A DNA stretch of 44,176 nucleotides, taken from contig CABSNF010000005.1 of assembly GCA_902478995.1 (NCBI GenBank), forward strand, positions 1-44,176, read 5' to 3'. Under the pieces are notes generated by a model that worked only from the letters and a program-made list of their open reading frames with translations, was not told the DNA's origin and searched no databases. This document shows, piece by piece, positions 1-7,838 of this stretch. Each line of letters opens with the position of its first letter. Positions within the stretch are counted from its first letter, which is position 1. Origin of the DNA: an uncultured Collinsella sp. (GTDB taxonomy: Bacteria > Actinomycetota > Coriobacteriia > Coriobacteriales > Coriobacteriaceae). The position numbers and the translations under genes were made by a program.

Positions 1-23
1 GCACCGAGCCGTCATCGAACTGA
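1..23 (+). CDS. Possible C-terminal end of an upstream gene
   Basis: A reading frame entering from the left edge ends at TGA 21-23 (last residues TEPSSN), four bases before a strong terminator. The fragment is too short to identify. In other actinobacteria rpsA precedes coaE and uvrB, so ribosomal protein S1 is a reasonable guess, but that is synteny only. Confidence 0.3.
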
Positions 24-26
24 GAA

Positions 27-56
27 GGGGGAGGCCTCGCGGCCTCCCCCTTTTTT
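27..56 (+). terminator. Rho-independent terminator
   Basis: A perfect 10-bp GC-rich stem (27-36 with 41-50) closes a TCGC loop and runs straight into six T (51-56). It ends the transcript entering from the left and separates it from coaE. Confidence 0.9.
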
Positions 57-81
57 GCGTTTAATAGAGGGTTGTAATACA

Positions 82-95
82 CGAACTCGCCTTCG
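82..95. promoter_or_regulatory. Candidate LexA (SOS) box upstream of coaE-slt-uvrB
   Basis: CGAACTCGCCTTCG resembles the Gram-positive/actinobacterial LexA consensus CGAAC-N4-GTTCG, with one core mismatch (C for G at position 10) and one flanking mismatch. It lies in the leader of the transcript that carries uvrB. A comparable site precedes uvrA (7764-7777). Two imperfect sites are suggestive only. Confidence 0.3.
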
Positions 96-183
96 TTTAG
101 CTTCTCTTACTGTTTGGCTGTATTTTGAGTCCTTCTTTTGTATTTGCGCGATAATAACTCCCATTGGCGTTAGGGAGGACTTG

Positions 184-825
184 ATGTTTACCGTTTTTGT
201 CTTGGGCAATATTGCTTCGGGTAAGTCGACTGCCTGCCGCTATCTCGAATCTCATGGCGCCATGCTTATCGATCTGGATGAGCTTGCCAAATCGCTGTAT
301 GTGCCAGGCTCCGATATCGTCAATGCCCTCGCGGAAGAATTCGGTTGGGACATTCTGGACGGGGAGGGCGGCATTCGCCGCAATGTCCTCGCTGCTCGAG
401 CTTTCGCCTCTCCTGATACAGTCGCGCGGCTCAATGGCATCGTTCATCCGGTTCTCATCGAACAGCTGTCACTGAGGATTCTTGATCCGGTTTGCTGCAC
501 GGTTTCGTCCCCCCGTTATCCCTTTGCGGTTGTCGAGGTTTCTGCCCCGACTGGTTTTGAGGATGCTTTTGGCCTGGCTGATGAAATTCTGGTTATCAGC
601 GCTCCTTTAGCAGTTCGTCGCGAGCGTGCCATTCATCGTGGTATGGAGTCCTCTGATTTTGATGCGCGCTCTGCATGCCAACCTGATGAGGCTTCGCTTT
701 GCAATCTCGCTACGACGGTAATCGATAATGCGGCAGGCGATAACTCGCTCTTTGAACAACTGGACTCATGGCTTGCGCGCCATGGCTTCGGGGATGTAGT
801 GGATAAGGATGAGGCCGATGCCTAA
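184..825 (+). CDS. coaE: Dephospho-CoA kinase
   Basis: CoaE phosphorylates the ribose 3'-OH of dephospho-CoA with ATP, the last step of coenzyme A synthesis, in the cytoplasm. The 213-residue product has the P-loop GNIASGKST at residues 8-16, an acidic DLDELAK segment and the NGIVHPVL motif typical of CoaE; length matches the family (about 200-210). ATG 184 is preceded by GGGAGG at 173-178 with 5 nt spacing; an upstream in-frame extension exists but has no comparable ribosome-binding site. The 3' end overlaps the lytic transglycosylase gene by 8 nt, so the two are translationally coupled. The neighbourhood coaE-uvrB is common in actinobacteria. Confidence 0.9.
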   Translation: MFTVFVLGNIASGKSTACRYLESHGAMLIDLDELAKSLYVPGSDIVNALAEEFGWDILDGEGGIRRNVLAARAFASPDTVARLNGIVHPVLIEQLSLRILDPVCCTVSSPRYPFAVVEVSAPTGFEDAFGLADEILVISAPLAVRRERAIHRGMESSDFDARSACQPDEASLCNLATTVIDNAAGDNSLFEQLDSWLARHGFGDVVDKDEADA

Positions 826-1399
826 GACACGTTTCTTTACGTGGTATCGCGTGGCGCCACTTGCCGTCGTGTTCGTATTCGGCCTTATTTCGCTCGTCTA
901 CTCGTATGCCCCTGCCGCCTTCTTTCAGCCTTTGTATCCAATTGACTATGAGGCGTACGTAAAGCAATCGAGCATTTCGCACAATCTTGATCCGTATCTG
1001 GTGTGTGCTGTCATAAAGTCAGAATCGAATTGGGATCCCGAGGCTGAGTCGAATCAAGGCGCACAGGGATTGATGCAGCTGATGCCCGAGACTGCCCAGG
1101 ATATGATTGCCAAGGGTCTTGTCGATGGCAGCGAGTATTCAGCCGGCGACCTTAACGATCCCGCTACGAACATCGAGTTTGGCTGTGCGTATCTTTCGTA
1201 TCTTCTAACGTATTTTAACGGGTCGACTGACAGTGCCATTGCCGCCTATAACGCCGGCATGGGCAATGTCGACGGATGGGCGCAGCAGAGCACGTCGCTT
1301 CATAATGCAATCACCTTTCCCGAGACGCAGGCGTATCTGATTCGTGTCAATAATGCCTGGGTTCGCTACAAGACCCTCTATCCCGATCGGTTCGTATAG
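818..1399 (+). CDS. Membrane-anchored lytic transglycosylase (SLT family)
   Basis: Likely cleaves the MurNAc-GlcNAc bond of peptidoglycan at the outer face of the membrane, leaving 1,6-anhydro-MurNAc. The 193-residue product has an uncleaved signal anchor at about residues 11-31, then an SLT lysozyme-like domain: catalytic Glu69 in IKSESNWDP, the GLMQLMP motif at 84-90 and AAYNAG further on. I start at ATG 818, with AAGGATGAGG just upstream; ATG 809 in the same frame would add three residues but has no room for a ribosome-binding site. It overlaps coaE by 8 nt. Similar small SLT proteins lie between coaE and uvrB only in some lineages, so a specific role such as growth, division or recycling cannot be read from the sequence. 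Confidence 0.85.
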   Translation: MPKTRFFTWYRVAPLAVVFVFGLISLVYSYAPAAFFQPLYPIDYEAYVKQSSISHNLDPYLVCAVIKSESNWDPEAESNQGAQGLMQLMPETAQDMIAKGLVDGSEYSAGDLNDPATNIEFGCAYLSYLLTYFNGSTDSAIAAYNAGMGNVDGWAQQSTSLHNAITFPETQAYLIRVNNAWVRYKTLYPDRFV

Positions 1400-1450
1400 G
1401 ACTATGCCTGCCGCCTGCGTATACTGCAGATATATGAGTTAGGAGTATCC

Positions 1451-3691
1451 ATGGCGGAATTTGAAGTTGAGCGTGTTGGAGGAGAGCTCAAACGTTTTGG
1501 CGTTGAGGGCTCTGAGGTGCCGTTTAAGGTCGTGTCTCCATACGAGCCCGCCGGTTCCCAGCCTAAGGCCATTGAGTCGCTTGTGCAGGGTGTGAGAGAC
1601 GGAGATCGCTATCAGGTTTTGCTGGGCGTGACTGGTTCGGGCAAGACCTTCACGATGGCTAAGACTATTGAGGCCCTGGGGAAGCCGACGCTGGTCATGG
1701 CTCCCAATAAAACGCTTGCCGCTCAGCTCGCGAGCGAGCTCAAGGAATTCTTCCCTAACAACGCCGTGGTCTATTTTGTGTCGTACTACGATTACTATCA
1801 GCCCGAGGCATATGTACCGCAGAGTGATACGTATATCGAGAAAGACTCCTCGATTAACGAAGAGGTCGAGATGCTGCGCCATCAGGCGACGGCATCGCTG
1901 CTATCTCGACGCGATGTGATCGTCGTCGCATCGGTCTCGTGTATCTATGGCATTGGCTCCCCCGAGGACTATGCGGGCCTAGCTCCGAACGTCGACAAGA
2001 AGGTGCCGCTCGAGCGCGATGACTTTATCCATGCGCTTATCGATATCCAGTACGATCGCAATGACTATGATTTGGCACGTGGCACCTTCCGCGTGCGCGG
2101 CGATGTCGTCGACGTGTATCCGCCCTATGCCGAGCATCCGTTGCGGTTTGAGTTCTTTGGCGACGAGGTCGAGCTGATTGCCGAGATCGACGAGGTCACC
2201 GGCGAGATGCTGCGTGAGTACGAGGCCATTCCCGTGTGGCCGGCCTCGCACTACGTGACTGAGAAGCCTAAGGTCAAAGCGGCTCTGAAATCAATCAGCG
2301 AAGAGTGCGAGAAGCGTGTGGCCGAGCTCAAGGCGACTGATAAGCTGCTCGAGGCGCAGCGTCTGCAGCAGCGCACCGACTATGATCTCGAGATGCTCGA
2401 GACCATGGGTTTCTGTAACGGTATCGAGAACTACTCGCGTCATCTGGACGGCCGAAAACCGGGCGAGCCGCCGTTTACCCTGATCGATTACTTTCCTAAG
2501 GATATGCTCTGCATCATCGACGAGAGCCATGTAACGGTGCCGCAGATCCGCGGCATGCACGAAGGCGACCGCTCGCGTAAGGTGACGCTGGTTGAGCATG
2601 GTTTTCGTCTGCCTTCGGCACTCGATAACCGCCCGCTTCGTTTCGATGAGTTTGAGGCGAGGATTCCCCAGTTCATCTACGTTTCGGCCACGCCGGGCGA
2701 CTATGAGCTGCGGGTTAGCCAGAACGACGTTGAGCAGATTATTCGTCCGACCGGTCTGCTCGACCCCAAGATCGATGTGCGTCCGGTTCGTGGGCAGATT
2801 GACGATCTTGAGGACGAGATTCGCGAGCGCGTTGCCCGCAAGGAGCGCGTGCTGGTGACCACGCTCACCAAGCGCATGGCTGAGGACCTGACCGACCATC
2901 TGCTTGATGCCGGCATTAAGGTCAATTACATGCACTCCGATACAGCGACGATGGACCGCGTCGAGATCCTGCGAACGCTGCGCGAGGGAAAGATTGATGT
3001 TCTCGTTGGCATCAACCTGCTTCGCGAGGGTCTAGACCTTCCCGAGGTCTCGCTGGTGGCAATTCTCGACGCCGACAAGGAAGGCTTCTTGCGCAACCGC
3101 CGTTCGCTGATTCAGACGATTGGCCGTGCGGCCCGCAATGCCGACGGCGAGGTCATCATGTATGCAGACGTTGTGACCGATTCGATGAAAGAAGCCATCG
3201 AGGAGACACAGCGCCGTCGCGAGATTCAGATGGCATATAACGAAGAGCATGGCATTGTGCCCAAGACGGTCCGCAAGGCCATTAACGACATTTCGAGCTT
3301 TATTGCCGAGGCCGAAAAGACTGTGGGTTCGAAGGGGCGCTCGAGAGGCGATTCGCTGGGTCACGGTGCGTTCTATACACCCGACGAAAACGGCGAGGGC
3401 GCCGCGCCGGAGACGGCGGCACCCGAGCAGACGCTTGCCGAGCAGCTAGAAGGGCTACCGCATGACGAGCTCGTGCGGATCGTCGAGACCATGGAGGAAG
3501 ACATGCGTAACGCTTCCGCCGCCATGGACTTTGAGGAGGCGGCGCGTCTGCGCGATGCCGTCGTTCAGATTCGGGCGATGCTTGAGGGCGCATCTGAGGA
3601 CGAAACGATCGAGCGTTTGCGTTCGCAGGCTCGCAAGGGCTCTACCTTTGCTTCGGGCAGAAAACGCCAGGGTGCACGATTCAGGAAGTAG
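1451..3691 (+). CDS. uvrB: UvrABC excinuclease subunit B
   Basis: UvrB is the damage-verifying helicase of nucleotide excision repair; it is loaded by UvrA and recruits UvrC. The 746-residue product has Walker A GVTGSGKT (59-66), the beta-hairpin motif YYDYYQPEAYVP, the DEAD-type motif IIDESHVT, helicase motifs including GINLLREGLDLPE and QTIGRAARN, and a C-terminal UVR coiled coil (MDFEEAARLRDAV) for UvrC binding. It is longer than typical UvrB (about 660-680) because of about 20 extra N-terminal residues and a low-complexity Ala/Glu-rich linker of about 45 residues before the UVR domain. ATG 1451 follows TAGGAG with normal spacing. uvrA and uvrC lie within 12 kb, in separate transcription units. 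Confidence 0.98.
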   Translation: MAEFEVERVGGELKRFGVEGSEVPFKVVSPYEPAGSQPKAIESLVQGVRDGDRYQVLLGVTGSGKTFTMAKTIEALGKPTLVMAPNKTLAAQLASELKEFFPNNAVVYFVSYYDYYQPEAYVPQSDTYIEKDSSINEEVEMLRHQATASLLSRRDVIVVASVSCIYGIGSPEDYAGLAPNVDKKVPLERDDFIHALIDIQYDRNDYDLARGTFRVRGDVVDVYPPYAEHPLRFEFFGDEVELIAEIDEVTGEMLREYEAIPVWPASHYVTEKPKVKAALKSISEECEKRVAELKATDKLLEAQRLQQRTDYDLEMLETMGFCNGIENYSRHLDGRKPGEPPFTLIDYFPKDMLCIIDESHVTVPQIRGMHEGDRSRKVTLVEHGFRLPSALDNRPLRFDEFEARIPQFIYVSATPGDYELRVSQNDVEQIIRPTGLLDPKIDVRPVRGQIDDLEDEIRERVARKERVLVTTLTKRMAEDLTDHLLDAGIKVNYMHSDTATMDRVEILRTLREGKIDVLVGINLLREGLDLPEVSLVAILDADKEGFLRNRRSLIQTIGRAARNADGEVIMYADVVTDSMKEAIEETQRRREIQMAYNEEHGIVPKTVRKAINDISSFIAEAEKTVGSKGRSRGDSLGHGAFYTPDENGEGAAPETAAPEQTLAEQLEGLPHDELVRIVETMEEDMRNASAAMDFEEAARLRDAVVQIRAMLEGASEDETIERLRSQARKGSTFASGRKRQGARFRK

Positions 3692-3697
3692 CGAACA

Positions 3698-3727
3698 GGC
3701 CCCGAGTCCCCTGTGGAGCTCGGGGCC
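3698..3727. terminator. Hairpin between convergent genes
   Basis: A 9-bp GC-rich stem (3698-3706 with 3719-3727) sits in the 65-nt gap between the converging uvrB and FAD-dehydrogenase genes. Neither strand shows a T run, so it may be a weak bidirectional terminator or an mRNA 3'-end stabiliser. Confidence 0.45.
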
Positions 3728-3756
3728 CGTGTCGTTCGGACGCGAGAGTTTGTGCA

Positions 3757-5397
3757 CTAGAGGTCTGCTATCAGCGCCTCGGCGCAACGGATGCCGTCGG
3801 TGGCGGCACTCATGATGCCGCCGGCATATCCGGCACCCTCGCCGCAAGGGTAAAGGCCCGGAGTCGACACGGCGTGGCATGTTCGATCGCGGGTGACGGT
3901 GACCGGGGAGCTCGAACGCGTCTCCACGCCAGTTAGGACCGCATCGGGGCGGTCATAGCCACGCAGTTTCTTACCGAGCAGGGGGATTCCCAAACGAAGC
4001 GACTCGACGATATGCTGCGGGAGGGCATCGTCGATCGCCGTCCAGGTCACGCCAAGTGGATAGGTTGGTTTTACCTTTCCGGGCGCCGTGCTGGCGCGCC
4101 CCGCAAGGAAATCTCCGACGAGCTGTGCCGGCGCGTTCCAGTTGGAGCCACCCAGGCGATAGGCGGCTCGCTCGCAGACGCGCTGGAGCTCAATGCCTGC
4201 GAGCGGATCATCGCCGGGAAGGTCGTCAGGTGTGACGTTAACGAGTAGGGCGGCATTTGCGTTGCGTCCGTTGCGAGCATTGAGGCTGGCGCCGTTGACG
4301 CACAGATGGCCCTGCTCGGAAGAAGCCGCGACAACCTGTCCGCCGGGGCACATACAAAACGAGAACACGCTGCGGCCGTTGGGGAGATGGGCGACAAGCT
4401 TATAGGGGGCTGCTCCGAGTGCCGGGTGTCCCGCCGAAGGGCCATATTGGGCACGGTCGATGTCGCGCTGAGGATGCTCGATGCGCACACCCATGGCAAA
4501 GGTCTTTTGCGCGAGGGTAACGTCATGTTCTTTGAGAAGCTCGAATACGTCGCGGGCGGAATGGCCGCAGGCGAGAATGAGGTGCTTTGTGGCGATTGTC
4601 TCGCTTGTGGTTTCTTGGGGCGGTTGGACATCGACGCCGGTGATGGCGCCGGATCCATCGGTTCGAATATTGACGAGCTTTGTTCGATAGCGGATGGTTC
4701 CACCGAGTTGCTCGATGCGCTGAGAAATGTTGGTGACGACGGTGGGGAGGATGTCGGAGCCAATGTGCGGCTTGGCGTCCCACAGGATGTCACGAGGTGA
4801 GCCCGCTTCGACGAATGTTTCAAGAATCAGCCGATGGGCAGGATTCTTGGTTCCCGTGTTGAGCTTGCCGTCCGAGAAGGTCCCTGCGCCGCCCAGGCCA
4901 AATTGGATATTGCTTTCGGGGTCGAGGATACGCTCCTTAAGAAAGAGATCAATCGCTTGCGAGCGGCGAAGTGCGGGGTCGCCGCGCTCGATGAGCAGGG
5001 GTTTAAGGCCCGCTTTAGCAAGGGTCAGGGCGGCGAAGAGGCCAGCGCAACCGGCGCCGACAACGACGGGATGCCCCTTGGGTGCATTCGGGACAGGGCT
5101 GGGGAATGAAGGAGCCTCGCCGTCTACCATGCGGATGCGCGAGCGGTCGCGCTCGGCGACGCGGTCGACCACCTCTTGCTCGAGTCGGGAGCTTGTCAGC
5201 TCAACTCGAAAGCTCAAAATAAAATGGACATCTCGCTTTTTACGGGCGTCGATTGACTTGCGATGGAGCTCAATGGCTTTAATCTGGGAATCCTCGCATC
5301 GCAGGGCTCGTTTGACGGCGCGTCTACCAATAGCAAGGCAGGCGGTTTCGTCGCCGGCCTCATCGAGTGACGCGTGGACTTGGGTGATTTCGATCAT
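3757..5397 (-). CDS. FAD-dependent dehydrogenase (COG2509-like)
   Basis: A 546-residue flavoprotein of unknown substrate. An N-terminal region of about 105 residues with a small alpha/beta domain (IGRRAVKRALR, then a basic segment) precedes a Rossmann FAD site with GAGCAGLFAA at 114-123 and ERGDP downstream; later segments include GLGGAGTFSDGKLN, ACGHSARDVFELL, FCMCPGGQVV and the C-terminal GEGAGYAGGIMSAATDG, all typical of the 'uncharacterised FAD-dependent dehydrogenase' family. The start is ATG 5395-5397, preceded on this strand by TAAGGAG; the frame stays open further upstream but without a site. It is the last gene of the leftward unit mrp-baiN-like-this gene, 79 nt after the second gene. 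The exact reaction cannot be inferred. Confidence 0.85.
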   Translation of the reverse strand: MIEITQVHASLDEAGDETACLAIGRRAVKRALRCEDSQIKAIELHRKSIDARKKRDVHFILSFRVELTSSRLEQEVVDRVAERDRSRIRMVDGEAPSFPSPVPNAPKGHPVVVGAGCAGLFAALTLAKAGLKPLLIERGDPALRRSQAIDLFLKERILDPESNIQFGLGGAGTFSDGKLNTGTKNPAHRLILETFVEAGSPRDILWDAKPHIGSDILPTVVTNISQRIEQLGGTIRYRTKLVNIRTDGSGAITGVDVQPPQETTSETIATKHLILACGHSARDVFELLKEHDVTLAQKTFAMGVRIEHPQRDIDRAQYGPSAGHPALGAAPYKLVAHLPNGRSVFSFCMCPGGQVVAASSEQGHLCVNGASLNARNGRNANAALLVNVTPDDLPGDDPLAGIELQRVCERAAYRLGGSNWNAPAQLVGDFLAGRASTAPGKVKPTYPLGVTWTAIDDALPQHIVESLRLGIPLLGKKLRGYDRPDAVLTGVETRSSSPVTVTRDRTCHAVSTPGLYPCGEGAGYAGGIMSAATDGIRCAEALIADL

Positions 5398-5423
5398 CGA
5401 GGTCTCCTTAGATGCAAGAAAGA

Positions 5424-5447
5424 GGCCGCCCGGTGTCCCAGACGGCC
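5424..5447 (-). terminator. Intercistronic hairpin upstream of the FAD dehydrogenase
   Basis: On the minus strand a 10-bp stem including two G-U pairs (5424-5433 with 5438-5447) closes a GACA loop and is followed by a T-rich but interrupted tail. The G-U pairs form only on this strand, which fits a function in the leftward transcript as attenuator or 3'-end stabiliser of the upstream cistron. Confidence 0.45.
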
Positions 5448-5476
5448 CGAATGCGTTTTGATTATAGACTGCGTGG

Positions 5477-6748
5477 CTATAGGCTGCTTGCAGCGCGAAT
5501 ACCCGAGATCCAAGCCCATGCAAGGTTGAAACCGCCGCAATCGGCATCGATGTCGAGCGCCTCGCCACAGATGTAAAGTGGGGCGTCTGCCGCGTTGCTC
5601 ACGCAGAGGTTGAGAGCTGAGACGCTCTCGATGGGCACGCCGCCGCGGGTGACTTGGGCCGAACGCTCCTCTGTCGTTCCCTCGACGAGCATCTTAAAGT
5701 GCTTGAGGATTGAGACCAGATGGATGACGTCGTACGACCCGGGGTGGCACTGTTCGAATGCGGTGCAGACAACGTGAGAGAACTGCGGGGCGAGCATGCC
5801 GTCGAGCCAGCGGGGGTCGCGGGGTGAAAAGCCGCCGAGCAACTCAACTCGCTGGTTGAGCATATCGAGCAACTCGTCTTTGGAGAGGTCGGGGAAAACG
5901 TCGAGCAGAATCGTGTCACCGCGCTGGACGCGACGGGAGAGGTTAAAGGCAGCAACGCCCGAGATGCCAAAGGTTCGGAAGAGCACTTCGCCGTCTTCGC
6001 GCCAGAGCTCCTCGTGATTGCGGGTGAGCGTCAAGCGGGCGCGGACGCGCAGGCCATCCAGTGTCTTGAGCGCAGCCTGGTTGCCGAAGACCGATGCCGA
6101 CACGGGGCAGAGGACGGGGTGCTGCGGTGTGAGGGGAAGATTGAACGTCTTCGCGATGTCGGCGGGGCTGCCGCCCGTAGCGATAATTACGGCCTTTGCC
6201 TGCAGCGTCTCGTTCTTGCGAGGGGTGTCGGCAAGCGCCTTCCGAAGCGAGCGGACCTCCGTTTTTCGGTCGTCGTGCTTTTTTACCTTGAGTGCTCGCG
6301 CAGGACGGTCTATTTGGAGTGTCCAGCCCTCGGGGACTTTGAATGCCGAGGCAACGTTTGCTCCACAGATCAAGGTGATACCCAGGTGATTGCAAGCGTT
6401 GAGAAGCGCATCGCGCACCGATTCGGCACGAAGGGAGCGCGGATACAGCCGGCCCTCCTCGGAGGTCGTCATGATGCCCAGCGAGGAGAAGAAACTGTCG
6501 AGCTCTTGCTCGGGCTGGGGACCCATGACGGATTCGACGAATGCGGGGTGGTTGTACCGCTGGAAATCAATTGATTCGTTGGAAAGGTTGCAGCGGCCGT
6601 TGCCGGTCGCAAGAAGTTTAAGGCCGCAGGCAACATCGCGCTCAATGATGCAGGCGCTTTTGCCTGCGTGTGCGGCCGTAATGGCGGCGGCGAGACCCGA
6701 GGCCCCGCCGCCGATTACCAAGACGTCATAGGAGGCGTTTGTGTTCAC
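5477..6748 (-). CDS. NAD(P)/FAD-dependent oxidoreductase, HI0933/BaiN family
   Basis: A 423-residue flavoprotein with the FAD-binding motif GGGASGLAAA at about 13-22, GNGRCNLSN about 35 residues further on, ATGGSPADIAKTF in the middle and the C-terminal LYICGEALDIDADCGGFNLAWAWISG, all signatures of the HI0933 family. One clostridial member, BaiN, is reported to act in bile-acid 7-dehydroxylation, but most members have no proven substrate, so I assign no reaction. The start is GTG 6746-6748, with GAGG 5-6 nt upstream; it abuts the mrp stop codon directly, so translation is probably coupled. Co-transcription with mrp hints at a link to Fe-S or flavin redox metabolism, which is inference only. 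Confidence 0.85.
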   Translation of the reverse strand: MNTNASYDVLVIGGGASGLAAAITAAHAGKSACIIERDVACGLKLLATGNGRCNLSNESIDFQRYNHPAFVESVMGPQPEQELDSFFSSLGIMTTSEEGRLYPRSLRAESVRDALLNACNHLGITLICGANVASAFKVPEGWTLQIDRPARALKVKKHDDRKTEVRSLRKALADTPRKNETLQAKAVIIATGGSPADIAKTFNLPLTPQHPVLCPVSASVFGNQAALKTLDGLRVRARLTLTRNHEELWREDGEVLFRTFGISGVAAFNLSRRVQRGDTILLDVFPDLSKDELLDMLNQRVELLGGFSPRDPRWLDGMLAPQFSHVVCTAFEQCHPGSYDVIHLVSILKHFKMLVEGTTEERSAQVTRGGVPIESVSALNLCVSNAADAPLYICGEALDIDADCGGFNLAWAWISGIRAASSL

Positions 6749-7579
6749 TTAAGCCTCGACGGTCTCGTGCGGGGCAATGGCCTCGACGGCAGAGACGGCC
6801 TGGGGCAGCATACCGTCGGGCAGTGCGGTCTCAACCTCGCCTTTATCGCAAGCCTCGGCGAGTGCCGGATTGATGGGAAGCTGCCCTAGGATCTCGAGGT
6901 TGTAACGCTCGGCGACCTCGGGGAGCTTGCTCTTGCCAAAGACCTCGATCTTCTTGCCGCAATCGGGGCACTCGATATAGCTCATGTTTTCGACGATTCC
7001 CAGAATGGGGACGTTCATCTTCTCGGCCATGTTGACCGCCTTGGCGACGATCATCGAGACCAGATCCTGCGGGCTCGTGACGATGACGATGCCATCGACG
7101 GGCAGCGACTGGAAGACGGTGAGGGCGACGTCGCCCGTTCCCGGAGGCATGTCGACCAGCAGGTAGTCGATGGGGCCCCATGAGGTTTCGCTCCAGAACT
7201 GCCTGATGGCACCCGCGATAACCGGACCGCGCCAGAGGACGGGGTCGGTTTCGTTTTGGAGCAGCAGGTTGGAGCTCATGACCTTGACCCCGTGCTCCGA
7301 GATCTCGGGCAGCATAAGATTGCCGAGAGCATGGACGTGACGTCCGCTCATGCCGAACATCTTAGGGATAGAGGGGCCGGTAATATCGGCATCGAGGACG
7401 CCGACCTTGTGACCGTGGCGGGAAAGCTCCGTGGCGATGGCGCCGGTGACGAATGACTTGCCGACGCCGCCCTTACCGGAAAGCACGGCGATAACGCGCT
7501 TGACCTCGGACAGCGTATTCTCCTCAAATTGCGACGGCGACGTTTGCCCGCCGGCTGCCTGTGCGTGCTCGCAACCCAT
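6749..7579 (-). CDS. mrp: Mrp/NBP35-type Fe-S cluster carrier ATPase
   Basis: Mrp (ApbC) proteins are P-loop ATPases that bind a [4Fe-4S] cluster at a dimer interface and hand it to apoproteins in the cytoplasm. The 276-residue product has the deviant Walker A GKGGVGKS at 35-42, DADITGPS, a DMPPGTGD segment (Walker B region) and the C-terminal ECPDCGKK with the CxxC that holds the cluster. ATG 7577-7579 is preceded by AAAGGAG; codons further upstream are read-through of the intergenic region. It is the first gene of a leftward unit with two flavoproteins and is divergent from uvrA, sharing a 259-bp intergenic region. Confidence 0.93.
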   Translation of the reverse strand: MGCEHAQAAGGQTSPSQFEENTLSEVKRVIAVLSGKGGVGKSFVTGAIATELSRHGHKVGVLDADITGPSIPKMFGMSGRHVHALGNLMLPEISEHGVKVMSSNLLLQNETDPVLWRGPVIAGAIRQFWSETSWGPIDYLLVDMPPGTGDVALTVFQSLPVDGIVIVTSPQDLVSMIVAKAVNMAEKMNVPILGIVENMSYIECPDCGKKIEVFGKSKLPEVAERYNLEILGQLPINPALAEACDKGEVETALPDGMLPQAVSAVEAIAPHETVEA

Positions 7580-7763
7580 GTTTGACTCCTTTGTATATGT
7601 TGGGGCCGGAGCCCCGCGGTGTGACACGAGCGTCATTGTACCCTCGTTTGCGAGCGGGAGACATTCATGATGCGTGGCAGGCGATCGACGGTATTCGAAA
7701 GTACAGGCCGAGCGTGCGGTCTGCGGCGACAGACAACACAAAAGGTCTGCGAATCTTGTATTA

Positions 7764-7777
7764 CGAACATCTGTGCG
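7764..7777. promoter_or_regulatory. Candidate LexA (SOS) box upstream of uvrA
   Basis: CGAACATCTGTGCG has a perfect CGAAC half-site and a second half-site with one change (GTGCG for GTTCG), 62 bp before the uvrA start. A TTGTAT hexamer at 7756-7761 could be a -35 element overlapping it, but no convincing -10 follows. uvrA is a standard SOS gene, which makes the site plausible; not proven. Confidence 0.4.
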
Positions 7778-7838
7778 CGTCGTATGCGCTAAACTCATCG
7801 TCAGTGTGATTTGAAGTTGTAGGAGGCAAGGAGCTTCC

